Below, one piece after another: positions 43,982 through 52,887 of a stretch of 64,000 nt of DNA. Origin of the DNA: Kitasatospora cineracea (GTDB lineage Bacteria; Actinomycetota; Actinomycetes; Streptomycetales; Streptomycetaceae); assembly GCF_003751605.1 (NCBI RefSeq), contig NZ_RJVJ01000003.1, positions 372,001 to 436,000 on the forward strand, in the 5' to 3' direction. The notes under the pieces are model-generated. The model ran no database searches, was not told where the DNA came from, and saw only the letters and a program-made list of their open reading frames with translations. A program made the position numbers and the translations under genes. Positions within the stretch are counted from its first letter, which is position 1; each line of letters opens with the position of its first letter.

Positions 43982-45463
43982 TCACTGGAAGGCCCAGTGC
44001 TGGTTGGCGCCGCCGTTGGAGTCCCAGATCTGGACGGGCGCGCCGTTGCCGGTCTGGCCGCCGGGGATCTCCAGCGCCCTGCCGCTGGCGACGTTGACCA
44101 GGGTGTAGGAGCCGTCGCCGTTCTGGGTGGCCCGCCAGTGCTGGTTGGCGCCGCCGTTGGCGTCCCAGACCTGCATCCGCGTCCCGTTGGCGGTCTGGCT
44201 GCCGGGCTCGTCCAGCACCCGGCCGCTGGCGGTGTTGGTCAGGGTGTAGCTGCCGTCGCCGTTCTGGGTGGCCCGCCAGTGCTGGTTGGCGGCGGTGCCG
44301 TTGGCGTCCCAGACCTGGAGCTGGGTGCCGTTGCCGTTCTGCCCGGAGGGCTCGTCCAGGACGCGCCCGGCCGCCACGTCGGTGAGCGCGTACACGTTGC
44401 CGGAGACGATGCCCCCGGTCGGGGTGCCACCGCCGCCGTTGCTGCCGTTCAGGGCGTTGAGCACCGAGGTGTAGGCGGCCTTCTTGTTGCCGTTGTTGTC
44501 GAACAGCAGCGCGTTCTCGCCGGTGCGCCAGGAGTCGCTGTCGCGGATGCCCCAGACCGTGACGCCGGTGCAGCGGGCGGTGTCGAGGCAGGCCTGGACG
44601 GCGTTGGCGTACGCGCCGGAGGAGGCCTGGGCGATGTCGAGCTCGGTGAGCTGGACGTCGACGCCGAGCGCGGCGAAGTTCGACAGCGTGGTGCGGAAGC
44701 TCGCGGGCGCGCCGCCGCTGCCGAAGTGGCTCTGGAAGCCGACGCAGTCGATCGGCACGCCGCGGGCCTTGAAGTCCTTCACCATGTTGTAGACGCCCTG
44801 CGTCTTGGCGGAGGACCAGTCCTCGATGCTGTAGTCGTTGTAGCAGAGCTTGGCCGCGGGGTCGACGCCGCGCGCGGTGCGGAACGCCTCCTCGATGAAG
44901 CCGTTGCCCAGCACGTTCTGGAACACCGAACTGCGGTGCTGGCCGGTGCCGTTGTCGGCGAAGGCCTCGTTGACCACGTCCCAGGCGTAGATCTTGCCCT
45001 TGTAGTGGGACATCTCCTGGGTGATGTGGTTGTTCATCACGCTGCGCAGCGTGTTGGCGTCGCCGATCGAGCTGACCCAGCCGGGCAGCTGGTTGTGCCA
45101 GACCAGGGTGTGGCCGCGCATCCGCTGGCCGTGCGCGTTGGCGTGGTTGACGATCGAGTCGCCGGGGCCGAAGTTGAACGAGCCCCGGGACGGTTCGACC
45201 GTGTCCCACTTCATCTCGTTCTCCGGGGTGATCATGTTGAATTCCCGGTCGAGGATGGTGCTGTACGTCGAGTCGCCGAGGCGGCCCGAGGCGACCGCGG
45301 TGCCGAAGTAGCGGTTGCTGCCGGCCGCCGCGGCGCCGAGCGTGGTCGCCCCGGCCGCCTGGGCGGTGGGGCCGGCGGTGAGGACCGCGACCAGGCCGAC
45401 CGCCGTGCAGGCGGCCGGGGTCAGGAAGGTGCGGAGACGGGTCTTTCCGTTGGGCCGTGGCAT
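43982..45463 (-). CDS. Secreted GH10 endo-beta-1,4-xylanase with C-terminal CBM13
   Basis: 493 residues. Signal peptide 1-37 ends with AQAAG. The GH10 barrel spans ~40-345. Glu166 in WDVVNEAF is the acid/base and Glu274 in TELDI the nucleophile. A Gly-rich linker leads to a C-terminal ricin-type module (~360-493) built of three repeats with QHW. It cuts the xylan backbone and is close to Streptomyces XlnA-type enzymes. ATG 45463 follows AAGGAG. A LacI-type operator lies 172 bases upstream. Confidence 0.96.
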   Translation of the reverse strand: MPRPNGKTRLRTFLTPAACTAVGLVAVLTAGPTAQAAGATTLGAAAAGSNRYFGTAVASGRLGDSTYSTILDREFNMITPENEMKWDTVEPSRGSFNFGPGDSIVNHANAHGQRMRGHTLVWHNQLPGWVSSIGDANTLRSVMNNHITQEMSHYKGKIYAWDVVNEAFADNGTGQHRSSVFQNVLGNGFIEEAFRTARGVDPAAKLCYNDYSIEDWSSAKTQGVYNMVKDFKARGVPIDCVGFQSHFGSGGAPASFRTTLSNFAALGVDVQLTELDIAQASSGAYANAVQACLDTARCTGVTVWGIRDSDSWRTGENALLFDNNGNKKAAYTSVLNALNGSNGGGGTPTGGIVSGNVYALTDVAAGRVLDEPSGQNGNGTQLQVWDANGTAANQHWRATQNGDGSYTLTNTASGRVLDEPGSQTANGTRMQVWDANGGANQHWRATQNGDGSYTLVNVASGRALEIPGGQTGNGAPVQIWDSNGGANQHWAFQ

Positions 45464-45634
45464 GACGGATCGTTCTCCTTGGGTGGGGGAGGAGAGTGCG
45501 CGCCGGGGAGACCTGGTGCCTCGCGCCGACGGTCGTGCGGGCGCGTGCCCCGCCGGGTCGTTCCTGACCGGCAGGGCGCGCGGGGCGGGAGAAGCGATCG
45601 AGGGGGGAGGTGGGCGCCGGGTCCTCGATCATGC

Positions 45635-45648
45635 TGTTAGCGCTAACA
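45635..45648. promoter_or_regulatory. LacI-family operator of the GH10 xylanase
   Basis: TGTTAGCGCTAACA, a perfect 14-bp palindrome with the same core as 22845-22860. A TTGACA box on the minus strand lies near 45718-45723, so the operator would be in the early leader. Confidence 0.8.
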
Positions 45649-45868
45649 ATCATTGTTGCGAGAAAGAACGCTTCTCCATGGTTGCCCCGGTGAAATGTGT
45701 ACCAGGCGCCCCGGGTTGTCAATACTCCGCGCAGCGGCCGATCCGAGCCGACGGTCCGGCCCCCACGGCGGGCCCGGCCCCTCGCGACCTGCAACTTTCA
45801 CGACGGGCGGCGGGCGCCGCCGCCCAGTGGAACCCCAGGTGGAAGGGGCGCGGCGCCTCGGTCAACTC

Positions 45869-45896
45869 CTGCCGCCGACAAGGCAGTCGGCGACAG
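45869..45896. promoter_or_regulatory. Inverted repeat overlapping the CE1 promoter
   Basis: CGCCGAC (45873-45879) and GTCGGCG (45886-45892), extended by CTG/CAG with one mismatch. It overlaps the -35 region (GCGACA, 45890-45895) of a promoter whose -10 is TACCAT (45914-45919). It could be an operator for the esterase gene. The remaining 522-base region 45464-45985 has no gene. Confidence 0.4.
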
Positions 45897-45985
45897 CGGG
45901 GGCGTGAGGCGGGTACCATCGGTCGCTCATCCGTGGTGGCGCCGGACCCTCTTCACGCCGTTGGCACTCCCGACGGAGAGGCACC

Positions 45986-47329
45986 ATGCCCCGAATCCAC
46001 TCGTTCGCGTCCAGGCTGGTCGGCGTCCTCGCCGTGCTCGCCCTCGCCCTCGGCCTCAACCTGCAGACGGCGCCCCGCGCCTCCGCGGCCTCACTGACCC
46101 GGATCACCAACTTCGGCACCAACCCGACCGGCCTGCTCATGGACCTGTACGTGCCGGCCTCGGTCAAGCCCGATCCGCCGATCCTGCTCGCCCTGCACGG
46201 CTGCCAGGGCAGCGGCCCCTACCTGTACTCCAGCACCGACTTCGGCCAACTCGCCGACCAGTACGGCTTCCTGGTCGTCTACCCGTCGACCAACCCGGGC
46301 GGCAGCTGCTGGGACGCCTCCTCCGACCAGGCGCTGACCCGGGGCGGCGGCAGCGACCCGGTCGGCCTGATGTCGATGATCACCTACACCGAGCAGCGCT
46401 ACGGCGGCAACGCCAACGCCGTGTACGTCACCGGGGAGTCCTCCGGCGGCATGATGACCAACGTGATGCTCGCCGACTACCCGGACGTCTTCAAGGCCGG
46501 CGCGGCGTTCATGGGCGTGCCCCAGCACTGCTTCTACACCGGCTCGGTGCGCGGCTGGAACTCGGCCTGCGCCCAGGGCCAGGTCTCGATGACCCCGCAG
46601 CAGTGGGGCAACCTGGCGCGGGGCGCCTACCCCGGCTACAGCGGCCCGCGCCCGCGGGTGCAGCTGTGGCACGGCACCGCCGACACCATCCTCAACTACA
46701 ACAACCTCGGCGAAGAGATCAAGCAGTGGACCGACGTCCTCGGCGTGAGCCAGACGCCCTCGGCCACCGACACCCCCGCCTCCGGCTGGACCAGGACCCG
46801 CTACAACAACGGCTCCGGCACCACCCAGGTCGAGGCGTACGGCATCTCCGGCGCCGGACACCAACTGCCGGTCCAGGGCGCCGGGATGGCCGCCAACGCG
46901 ATCCACTTCATGGGCCTGGACACCGCCCCCTCCGGCGGCGGCACCGGCCCGCTGCGCGCGGTCGGCGCGGGCAAGTGCCTGGCCGACCCGGGCACCGCGG
47001 CGGGCACCCAGCAGCAGATCGCCGCCTGCAACGGCGCCGCGAACCAGACCTGGACCCGCACCGCGTCGAACCAGCTGACCGTGACCGTCGGCGGCACCAC
47101 GCTGTGCCTGGACGCCGAGGCCAAGGGCACCGCCAACGGCACCAGGGCGATCGTCTGGTCCTGCAACGGCCAGCCCAACCAGCAGTGGCAGGTCAACTCC
47201 AACGGCACGGTCACCGGCGTGCAGTCGGGGCTCTGCCTGGACGTGGCCGGGCTGGGCACCGCCGACGGCACGCCCGTCCAGCTGTGGAGCTGCAGCGGCG
47301 GCAGCAACCAGCAGTGGAAGCTGGGCTGA
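45986..47329 (+). CDS. Secreted CE1 acetylxylan/feruloyl esterase (PHB depolymerase fold) with CBM13
   Basis: 447 residues. Signal peptide 1-35 (ASAASL). The alpha/beta hydrolase part covers 36-310 with an LALHGCQG oxyanion loop and the nucleophile Ser152 in GESSGG. The expected Asp233 is in HGTAD and His292 in GAGHQLP. A ricin-type CBM13 with three repeats fills ~322-447. Such enzymes remove acetyl or feruloyl groups from xylan, helping the GH10 xylanase encoded divergently. Acetyl rather than feruloyl activity cannot be determined from sequence. Confidence 0.88.
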   Translation: MPRIHSFASRLVGVLAVLALALGLNLQTAPRASAASLTRITNFGTNPTGLLMDLYVPASVKPDPPILLALHGCQGSGPYLYSSTDFGQLADQYGFLVVYPSTNPGGSCWDASSDQALTRGGGSDPVGLMSMITYTEQRYGGNANAVYVTGESSGGMMTNVMLADYPDVFKAGAAFMGVPQHCFYTGSVRGWNSACAQGQVSMTPQQWGNLARGAYPGYSGPRPRVQLWHGTADTILNYNNLGEEIKQWTDVLGVSQTPSATDTPASGWTRTRYNNGSGTTQVEAYGISGAGHQLPVQGAGMAANAIHFMGLDTAPSGGGTGPLRAVGAGKCLADPGTAAGTQQQIAACNGAANQTWTRTASNQLTVTVGGTTLCLDAEAKGTANGTRAIVWSCNGQPNQQWQVNSNGTVTGVQSGLCLDVAGLGTADGTPVQLWSCSGGSNQQWKLG

Positions 47330-47338
47330 CGGCGTGAC

Positions 47339-47376
47339 GGCCCGGCCGCCGACCCGCGCGGGTCGGCGGCCGGGCC
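47339..47376. terminator. Bidirectional terminator between CE1 and GH9 genes
   Basis: A perfect 17-base stem (47339-47355 with 47360-47376) around GCGC, lying between two convergent stop codons. Confidence 0.85.
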
Positions 47377-47381
47377 GGTGC

Positions 47382-49913
47382 TCAGGCGCAGTCGGCGCCG
47401 TTCACGGTGAACCGGGCCGGGGTCGCGTTGGTGCCGGAGTACGTGGCCTGGAAGCCGAAGCTCGCGCTCGCGCCGGGGGCCAGGGCGCCGTTCCACCCAG
47501 CGTCCCGGGCGGTCACGGTGCTGCCGCTCTGGGAGACCGTCGCGTTCCACGCGTTGCTGATCCGCTGGTCACCGCCGAAGCTCCAGCCGAGCGTCCAGCC
47601 GGAGACGGCCGAGGCGCCGGTGTTCTTCACCGTCACCGTCGCGGTGAACCCGTTGCCCCAGGAGCTGTCCACCTTGTACGCCACCGCGCAGGACGCCGCG
47701 GGCGGCGCGGTGTCGTCGTCGGCCTCGGTGGCCGTGAAGGTCGCCGACTGGACGCCCGGGCCGCCGACCGTGAAGAGCGCGCTGCCCGCCGCCGTGTCCG
47801 CGTCCTGCGCCGCGGACAGCGAAACCTGCTGCGCGGTGGCCCAGTTGGCGGGGGTGAAGAGCAGCGAAGCGGTGGTCGCGGACAGGTCGGTGTCGCCCGA
47901 GGTGCGGGTGGCCGTCACCGTCACGTCCTGGGCGGGCGCGGCCGAGAGCTTGACCGCGACCGTCGCGGAGCCGCCCTCGGGGACGGTCACCGCCGCCGGG
48001 GCCACCTGCACGGCGGGCGTCGCCGGGGCCGCGTGCCGTTCGGAGGCGAACGCCGCCAGCCAGGCCAGCGAGGCGTTCCAGTTGATCGCCACCTCGTTGG
48101 TCGAGTACGAGCCGATGTCGTCCACGTAGCAGGCGGCCGGGGCGCAGCCCGCGAGCTGGGCCTCGGCGACCGGGTCCTGGAGGCCGGAGTTGGGGCCGCC
48201 CGCGAAGGAGCCGGCCGGCGGGTGCGGGAGCGAGGCGTCGTTCTGGTGCGCCCAGAAGCGGTGGTGATCGTTCTCCGAGGCGCGCTCGCCGTAGCCGCTC
48301 ACGTAGGAGCGGTCCAGGGCGTTGCGGCCCAGCAGGTAGTCCATCGTCTCCAGCGCGCCGGTGCGGTAGCGGGCGGCGCCGGTCAGGTCGTAGGCGACGC
48401 CCAGCACCATCGCGTTGTTGGCGACCGAGCTGTTGGAGCCCCACACGTAGCCGTCGGGGGCGAGCGGCACCGCGTAGCCCTGGCCGCCCATGGTGGACAG
48501 GTAGCCGTCGGCGGCACCGGTCAGCAGGCCGCGCAGCCGGGCCACGTCGTCGGCGGGCAGGGCGACACCGGGCACGGTGGCCAGGGTGATCCGGCCGAGC
48601 GTCGCGGTCCCGCCCCACCAGAAGGCGTCCACCGGCTTGGTGTGCAGCGGGGAGGAGGTGACGGCGTCCCGGTACTGGGACTCGCCGGTGGTGGCGAGGA
48701 GTTCGGCGGCCGCCCAGTAGAACTCGTCGGAGACGTCGGCGTCCTCGTAGGCGCCGCCGCCGGTGCTGTCGGTGGCCGGGGCGAGCACGTTCGGGTTGGC
48801 CTTGGCGGCCGTCCAGGCGCGGCGGGCCGCGTCCAGGCAGCGGGCGGCGAAGGCGGCGTCGTACGGCGCGTAGACCCGGGCGCACTGGGCGGCGGTGGCG
48901 GCCAGGTTGAGCGTGGCGGCGGTCGACGGCTTGTGCAGCTCGCGCTGCTGGTCGTCGAGTTCGGGGCGGGTCGGCAGGGCGGTCCACTGCGCGTCGTGGA
49001 TCTTGTGGAAGGCCATTCCGGCCATCGGCTTGCCGTCCGGGACCTGCATCCGCAGCAGGAAGTCCAGCTCCCAGCGGGCCTCGTCCAGCACGTCCGGCAC
49101 GCCGTTGCCGCGCTCGGGCACCCGCAGCGTGGAGTCGCCGAGCGCCGCGTCCCCGCCCGAACGGCGGGCCCGCTCGAAGGAGTTGACCAGCTCCCAGGTG
49201 GCGATGCCGCCGTTGACCACGTACTTGCCCTGGTCGCCGGCGTCGTACCAGCCGCCGCGCACGTCCAGCCGGTAGTCGCACACCCCGGCCTGGCACGGCA
49301 CGCTGGTGTCGCCCTTGTTCGGCGCCACCCCCAGGTGCCCGGCGGGGCGGGCGTACGCGCTGCCGCTGGCCAGGTTCGCGTCGATCGCGATGCCGCTGCG
49401 CTGCTGGTAGAAGAAGTTCAGGCTGTCGGCGCGCAGGCCGTCGTACAGCGCGGCCGAGATGTCGAACGGGTGGCTGGCCAGGCCGCCGACGACCAGCGTG
49501 AAGCCGCTGCCGGTGCCGGTGTACGCGCCGAAGTCCACCAGGTGGGTGGACTGGCCGGACGCCTGGTCGGCGCCGTGCACGGTGGTGGTGCCGGACGCGA
49601 CCTGCGCGCCGGCGGAGTCGCGCAGCTGCCAGGCGAGCGGGGCGGTCGCCGAGCTGACCACGGTGGCCCGCTTGGGGCCGTCCGGGAGGTAGCCGAGCTG
49701 GTTGACCCGGACGGGGAAGTCGGCGGGCGCACCGACGGCGGCCGAGCCGGGGGTGGCGGTGGCGGCGCCGGCGGTGGCCGAGCCGGGGGTGGCGGTGGCG
49801 GCGCCGGCGGTGGCCGGGGAGAGCGCGGTGACGCCGCCGGCGGCCAGCGCCAGGCCGGTCAGTACGGCGGCCGCGCGCCGGGACAGCCCGCGGCCGGAGG
49901 GGATCGGAGGCAC
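47382..49913 (-). CDS. Secreted multi-domain GH9 cellulase with CBM2
   Basis: 843 residues from GTG 49913, after AGGAAGG. The signal peptide (~1-38) is followed by a duplicated GAATATPGSA low-complexity stretch. A CelD-type Ig-like domain covers ~64-150 and the GH9 catalytic barrel ~155-620. The barrel has WYDAGDQGKY carrying the nucleophilic Asp pair and TNEVAINWNASL carrying the acid Glu. A Calx-beta-like module follows (~640-735, TVPEGGSATVAVKL). The C-terminal CBM2 ends in FTVNGADCA. It attacks cellulose as an endo- or processive enzyme. A CebR box lies 52 bases upstream. Confidence 0.93.
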   Translation of the reverse strand: MPPIPSGRGLSRRAAAVLTGLALAAGGVTALSPATAGAATATPGSATAGAATATPGSAAVGAPADFPVRVNQLGYLPDGPKRATVVSSATAPLAWQLRDSAGAQVASGTTTVHGADQASGQSTHLVDFGAYTGTGSGFTLVVGGLASHPFDISAALYDGLRADSLNFFYQQRSGIAIDANLASGSAYARPAGHLGVAPNKGDTSVPCQAGVCDYRLDVRGGWYDAGDQGKYVVNGGIATWELVNSFERARRSGGDAALGDSTLRVPERGNGVPDVLDEARWELDFLLRMQVPDGKPMAGMAFHKIHDAQWTALPTRPELDDQQRELHKPSTAATLNLAATAAQCARVYAPYDAAFAARCLDAARRAWTAAKANPNVLAPATDSTGGGAYEDADVSDEFYWAAAELLATTGESQYRDAVTSSPLHTKPVDAFWWGGTATLGRITLATVPGVALPADDVARLRGLLTGAADGYLSTMGGQGYAVPLAPDGYVWGSNSSVANNAMVLGVAYDLTGAARYRTGALETMDYLLGRNALDRSYVSGYGERASENDHHRFWAHQNDASLPHPPAGSFAGGPNSGLQDPVAEAQLAGCAPAACYVDDIGSYSTNEVAINWNASLAWLAAFASERHAAPATPAVQVAPAAVTVPEGGSATVAVKLSAAPAQDVTVTATRTSGDTDLSATTASLLFTPANWATAQQVSLSAAQDADTAAGSALFTVGGPGVQSATFTATEADDDTAPPAASCAVAYKVDSSWGNGFTATVTVKNTGASAVSGWTLGWSFGGDQRISNAWNATVSQSGSTVTARDAGWNGALAPGASASFGFQATYSGTNATPARFTVNGADCA
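49741..49815. repeat. Direct repeat in the GH9 linker region
   Basis: A unit of about 48 bases occurs twice in tandem, coding for GAATATPGSA-like repeats just after the signal peptide. Confidence 0.6.
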
Positions 49914-49964
49914 GGGTGGGGGCCTTCCTGTGTGGGGGAGGGGTGCAGGGGGGATGCACGGGAG

Positions 49965-49978
49965 TGGGAGCGCTCCCA
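49965..49978. promoter_or_regulatory. CebR box of the GH9 cellulase gene
   Basis: TGGGAGCGCTCCCA, embedded in an 18-bp perfect palindrome (49963-49980). A minus-strand promoter, TTGACG (50012-50017), 18 bases, CTTCAT (49988-49993), places it at about +4. Confidence 0.85.
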
Positions 49979-50072
49979 CTCGTCCCAATGAAGCCAGCAG
50001 AGTGGCGGGTGCGTCAAGGGGTGGTAAACAGTCGCGAGTTGACGGGCGCTCAGGGAAGGGCCGGAGCTGCCG

Positions 50073-50109
50073 CGAGGCCCGGCGCCGGGGTGTTCGACGC
50101 CGGGCCTCG
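50073..50109 (-). terminator. Terminator of the methyltransferase-like gene
   Basis: CGAGGCCCGGCG (50073-50084) pairs with 50098-50109 around a 13-base loop, downstream of the minus-strand stop at 50156. Confidence 0.65.
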
Positions 50110-50155
50110 GGCCGGTCGGCACGCAGGTTCGGGGAACGGCTCGGCCGGACAGAAC

Positions 50156-51715
50156 CTAGTCCTCCAGGCTCATCTCGTAGTCAGAGCCCCCGTTCTGGCG
50201 TTCCTCCTCGGACGCGTCGTGCGCGTCCTGGTAGGCCAGGTCCGCGGCGGTGAGGGCGCGCTGCCGCGGGGCGAAGAACTCCTGCTGCGCCAGGTCGTCG
50301 CCGCCGCAGGCCAGCCAGGCGGGCAGCAGGGTGGCGGGGACGCGGGTGACGTTGGCGTTCCCGAGGCCGGGGAGGATGGTCAGCTGGTACGCCTCGCTGG
50401 TCGTGCTGGGCGAACGGTACGTGTAGGTGAAGTACTTGAGGTCCTCGGTGGCCACGCCGTTCTGCACCAGTTCGGAGTAGGCCCGGACCAGGCCCGGGTT
50501 CGCGAAGTTGCAGAGGACGACGGTCGTGCCGTTGGCCACCAGGTCCGCCGCGGCCTTCAGGATGGCCTGCTGGAGCGCGGCGCCGTCGTCCCCGACCCCG
50601 TAGGTGTGCGCGGCCTGGGTGTGGAAGGTCTCCGGCGAGGGGTGGCCGAGCGGGGGCACCAGGGTGGTGAACGCCGGGAACGGGCAGTCCAGCACGACGA
50701 CGTCGGTCGGCTCGGCCTCCGCGCAGGTCAGCCGGAAGTCCTGCCACTCGACCGAGAAGTCGACGGCCAGCACCTGGGCGACCACCGCACCGAGCCGGGT
50801 CCGCTCCCGCTCGCGCAGCTCGTCGAGCTGATCCTCGGAGAGGCCCTTGGGCGTGCCGACCAGGCCGCCGGTGTCGGTGAGCTTGGTGCCGCGCACGCAG
50901 CGGTTGACCAGCCAGATGTACTTGAAGACGGTCTTCAGCACGTGCGCGGGGTTCGCGTCGGGGTCGGTGAGCAGTTCCCTGCCCTCGCGGAGGTCGGCGA
51001 TCAGCTGGGGGTAGATCTGGGCCTGGGCGAGGTGGTCCCAGCTCGCCGCCTGCTTGACGTAGCCCGTGACGAAGGAGTGGCCGTGCTGCTGCATGAGCCG
51101 GTACGCGACGACCACGTAGTGGTTGAGGTCGCCCGCCAGGACGGACCGGAACAGCGGGATGCCGTCGTTGATCGCCGGGCCCCAGCAGGAGGAGTTGAGG
51201 AAGATCTGCCCCGACCCGACGAACGGCTCGATCAGCCGGGGCAGCCGGCCCCGGTTGTCGGCGAACTTGGCGCGGGCGACGTGCGCGAGCACCAACTGGG
51301 TGAAGTGCGAGCGGTTGTGCTTGTTGCCGGTGTACGGAGACAGCCAGCCGAACCGGTCCGCCTGCGGCACCAGGAGGTTGGTGAACCGGCCGACGTAGCA
51401 GGTGCGCCGGCGGACGAACTCGAGGAAGGGCTGCCCCGCGACGCCGGAGAAGTAGTTGAAGTCGCCCGGCGTGTCCATCTGCCCGGTGGGGACCGGCCGG
51501 TAGCCGGTGGCGGGGAGGTTGTGCGGCTCGGCGTGGAAGGTGTCCGTCAGGAGGTAGCCGCGGTCCGGGCGCCCCCGGAGCAGGCGGCCCGACCCGCAGG
51601 CGCGGCACGGCAGGCCGTGCTGGTCCTGGGCACCGGTGTGGTGGTGGATGTACCCGCAACGGTCGCAGTGGTAGTACAAGGTGCCCCCTCGGATCGTGCT
51701 GCCGGACAGGAGCAT
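50156..51715 (-). CDS. D12-class DNA adenine methyltransferase-like protein with zinc ribbon
   Basis: 519 residues from ATG 51715; a TTG near 51681 with a better ribosome site is an alternative. Two CxxC pairs near residues 17-20 and 37-40 (HCDRCGY, CRACGSG) form a zinc ribbon. Motif X is PYTGNKHN, motif I is EPFVGSGQIFLN and the acidic loop is AGDLNHYVVVAYRL, all like Dam/D12 enzymes. The catalytic DPPY is replaced by DCPF (VVVLDCPFPAF), which is unusual. There is no restriction gene beside it. It may methylate adenine or may have lost that role. Confidence 0.65.
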   Translation of the reverse strand: MLLSGSTIRGGTLYYHCDRCGYIHHHTGAQDQHGLPCRACGSGRLLRGRPDRGYLLTDTFHAEPHNLPATGYRPVPTGQMDTPGDFNYFSGVAGQPFLEFVRRRTCYVGRFTNLLVPQADRFGWLSPYTGNKHNRSHFTQLVLAHVARAKFADNRGRLPRLIEPFVGSGQIFLNSSCWGPAINDGIPLFRSVLAGDLNHYVVVAYRLMQQHGHSFVTGYVKQAASWDHLAQAQIYPQLIADLREGRELLTDPDANPAHVLKTVFKYIWLVNRCVRGTKLTDTGGLVGTPKGLSEDQLDELRERERTRLGAVVAQVLAVDFSVEWQDFRLTCAEAEPTDVVVLDCPFPAFTTLVPPLGHPSPETFHTQAAHTYGVGDDGAALQQAILKAAADLVANGTTVVLCNFANPGLVRAYSELVQNGVATEDLKYFTYTYRSPSTTSEAYQLTILPGLGNANVTRVPATLLPAWLACGGDDLAQQEFFAPRQRALTAADLAYQDAHDASEEERQNGGSDYEMSLED

Positions 51716-51820
51716 GGCGGCCCGCACTACACAGCCGATAAACGGTCGGGCGGGCCCGGCCGGCAGAGGTGACGGAGGTGCTGCGGGGGGAGCGGCGGGG
51801 GCGGGGCTAAGGTCGGGGGC

Positions 51821-52732
51821 ATGAGCGCTCGCTACCTCCTCCCGTACGCCCCCGAAGCGATCGGCGGCCTGCCCGCCGGTCTTGACGCCCTGGTGTGGGA
51901 CGGGGACGGGCCGGTGCCGTCGGACGAGGCGCTGCGGGAGGTGGAGTTCTTCTGCCTGCCCTACCTGCGGCACGCCGTCGCGCTGCCGGTGATCGCGCGG
52001 CTGCCGTCGCTGAAGGCGGTCCAGACGCTCACGGCCGGGATGGACGACGTCCTGCCGCACGTGCCGGCCGGGGTGGTGGCGTGCAACGCGCGCGGGCTGC
52101 ACGACGCCAGCACCGCCGAGCTGGCCGTGACGCTGATCCTCGCCTCGCTGCGGGGCGTCCCGCACTTCACCAGGCTCCAGGACCAGGGGCGTTGGAGCAC
52201 GGAGTTCCACCAGTCCCTCGCCGACCGGACGGTGCTCATCCTCGGGTACGGCTCGATCGGCCGGGCGCTGGCCGCGCGCCTGGAGCCCTTCGAGTGCGAG
52301 GTGGTCCGGGTCGCGCGCCGGGCCCGCCCGGAGGAGCGGGTGCACGGGGTGGCGGAGCTGGCCGGACTGCTGCCGTCCGCGGACGTGGTGGTGCTGCTGA
52401 CGCCGCTCACCCCGGAGAGCCGCCACCTGGTCGACGCCGGGTTCCTGGCCCGGATGAAGGACGGCGCGCTGCTGGTCAACGTCGCGCGGGGGCCGGTCGT
52501 CGACACCGGGGCGCTCCTGGAGGAGCTCTCCGCGCGGCGCCTGCGGGCGGCGCTCGACGTCACCGACCCGGAGCCGCTGCCCGCCGACCACCCGCTCTGG
52601 CACGCCCCCGGGGTACTGATCACCCCGCACGTCGGCGGCCCCAGCAGCGCCTTCCTGCCGCGGGCCGAGCGGGTCCTGCGGGAGCAGATCCGGAGGTTCG
52701 AGAACGGCGAGCCGCTCGCGTCCGGGCACTGA
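51821..52732 (+). CDS. D-isomer-specific 2-hydroxyacid dehydrogenase
   Basis: 303 residues. The NAD-binding fold has LGYGSIGRALAARL (near residue 140). Later landmarks are LLTPLTPESRHLVD, ALLVNVARGPVVD and ITPHVGG, containing the expected catalytic Arg and His with an Asp/Glu between. These proteins reduce 2-keto acids or act on phosphoglycerate-like substrates. The substrate is open, but a role in sugar-acid metabolism would fit the island. Confidence 0.9.
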   Translation: MSARYLLPYAPEAIGGLPAGLDALVWDGDGPVPSDEALREVEFFCLPYLRHAVALPVIARLPSLKAVQTLTAGMDDVLPHVPAGVVACNARGLHDASTAELAVTLILASLRGVPHFTRLQDQGRWSTEFHQSLADRTVLILGYGSIGRALAARLEPFECEVVRVARRARPEERVHGVAELAGLLPSADVVVLLTPLTPESRHLVDAGFLARMKDGALLVNVARGPVVDTGALLEELSARRLRAALDVTDPEPLPADHPLWHAPGVLITPHVGGPSSAFLPRAERVLREQIRRFENGEPLASGH

Positions 52733-52830
52733 CCCGGGCACCGGCACTGACCCGGGCACCGGCACCGACCCGGGCACCGGCACCGGCCCGGCCCGGCCAC
52801 CGGCACCGGCCCGGCCACCGGCACCGGCCG
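52733..52830. repeat. CACCGGCAC-type tandem repeat after the dehydrogenase gene
   Basis: Units of GGGCACCGGCAC and GGCCACCGGCAC repeat about six times, possibly grown by replication slippage. Confidence 0.75.
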
Positions 52831-52831
52831 G

Positions 52832-52859
52832 AGCCGGCCCCCGGGAGCGGGGACCGGCT
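52832..52859. terminator. Bidirectional terminator
   Basis: AGCCGGCCCCC (52832-52842) pairs with 52849-52859 with one mismatch, between the convergent dehydrogenase and GH54 stop codons. Confidence 0.6.
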
Positions 52860-52887
52860 GCGGCTGTCAGCGATTGGCGGTCAGCGG

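Noticed and set aside
52733..52830. CRISPR-like regular repeats after the dehydrogenase gene
   Set aside because: Units are about 12-18 bases, directly abutting, without spacers of constant length. This is a simple tandem repeat.
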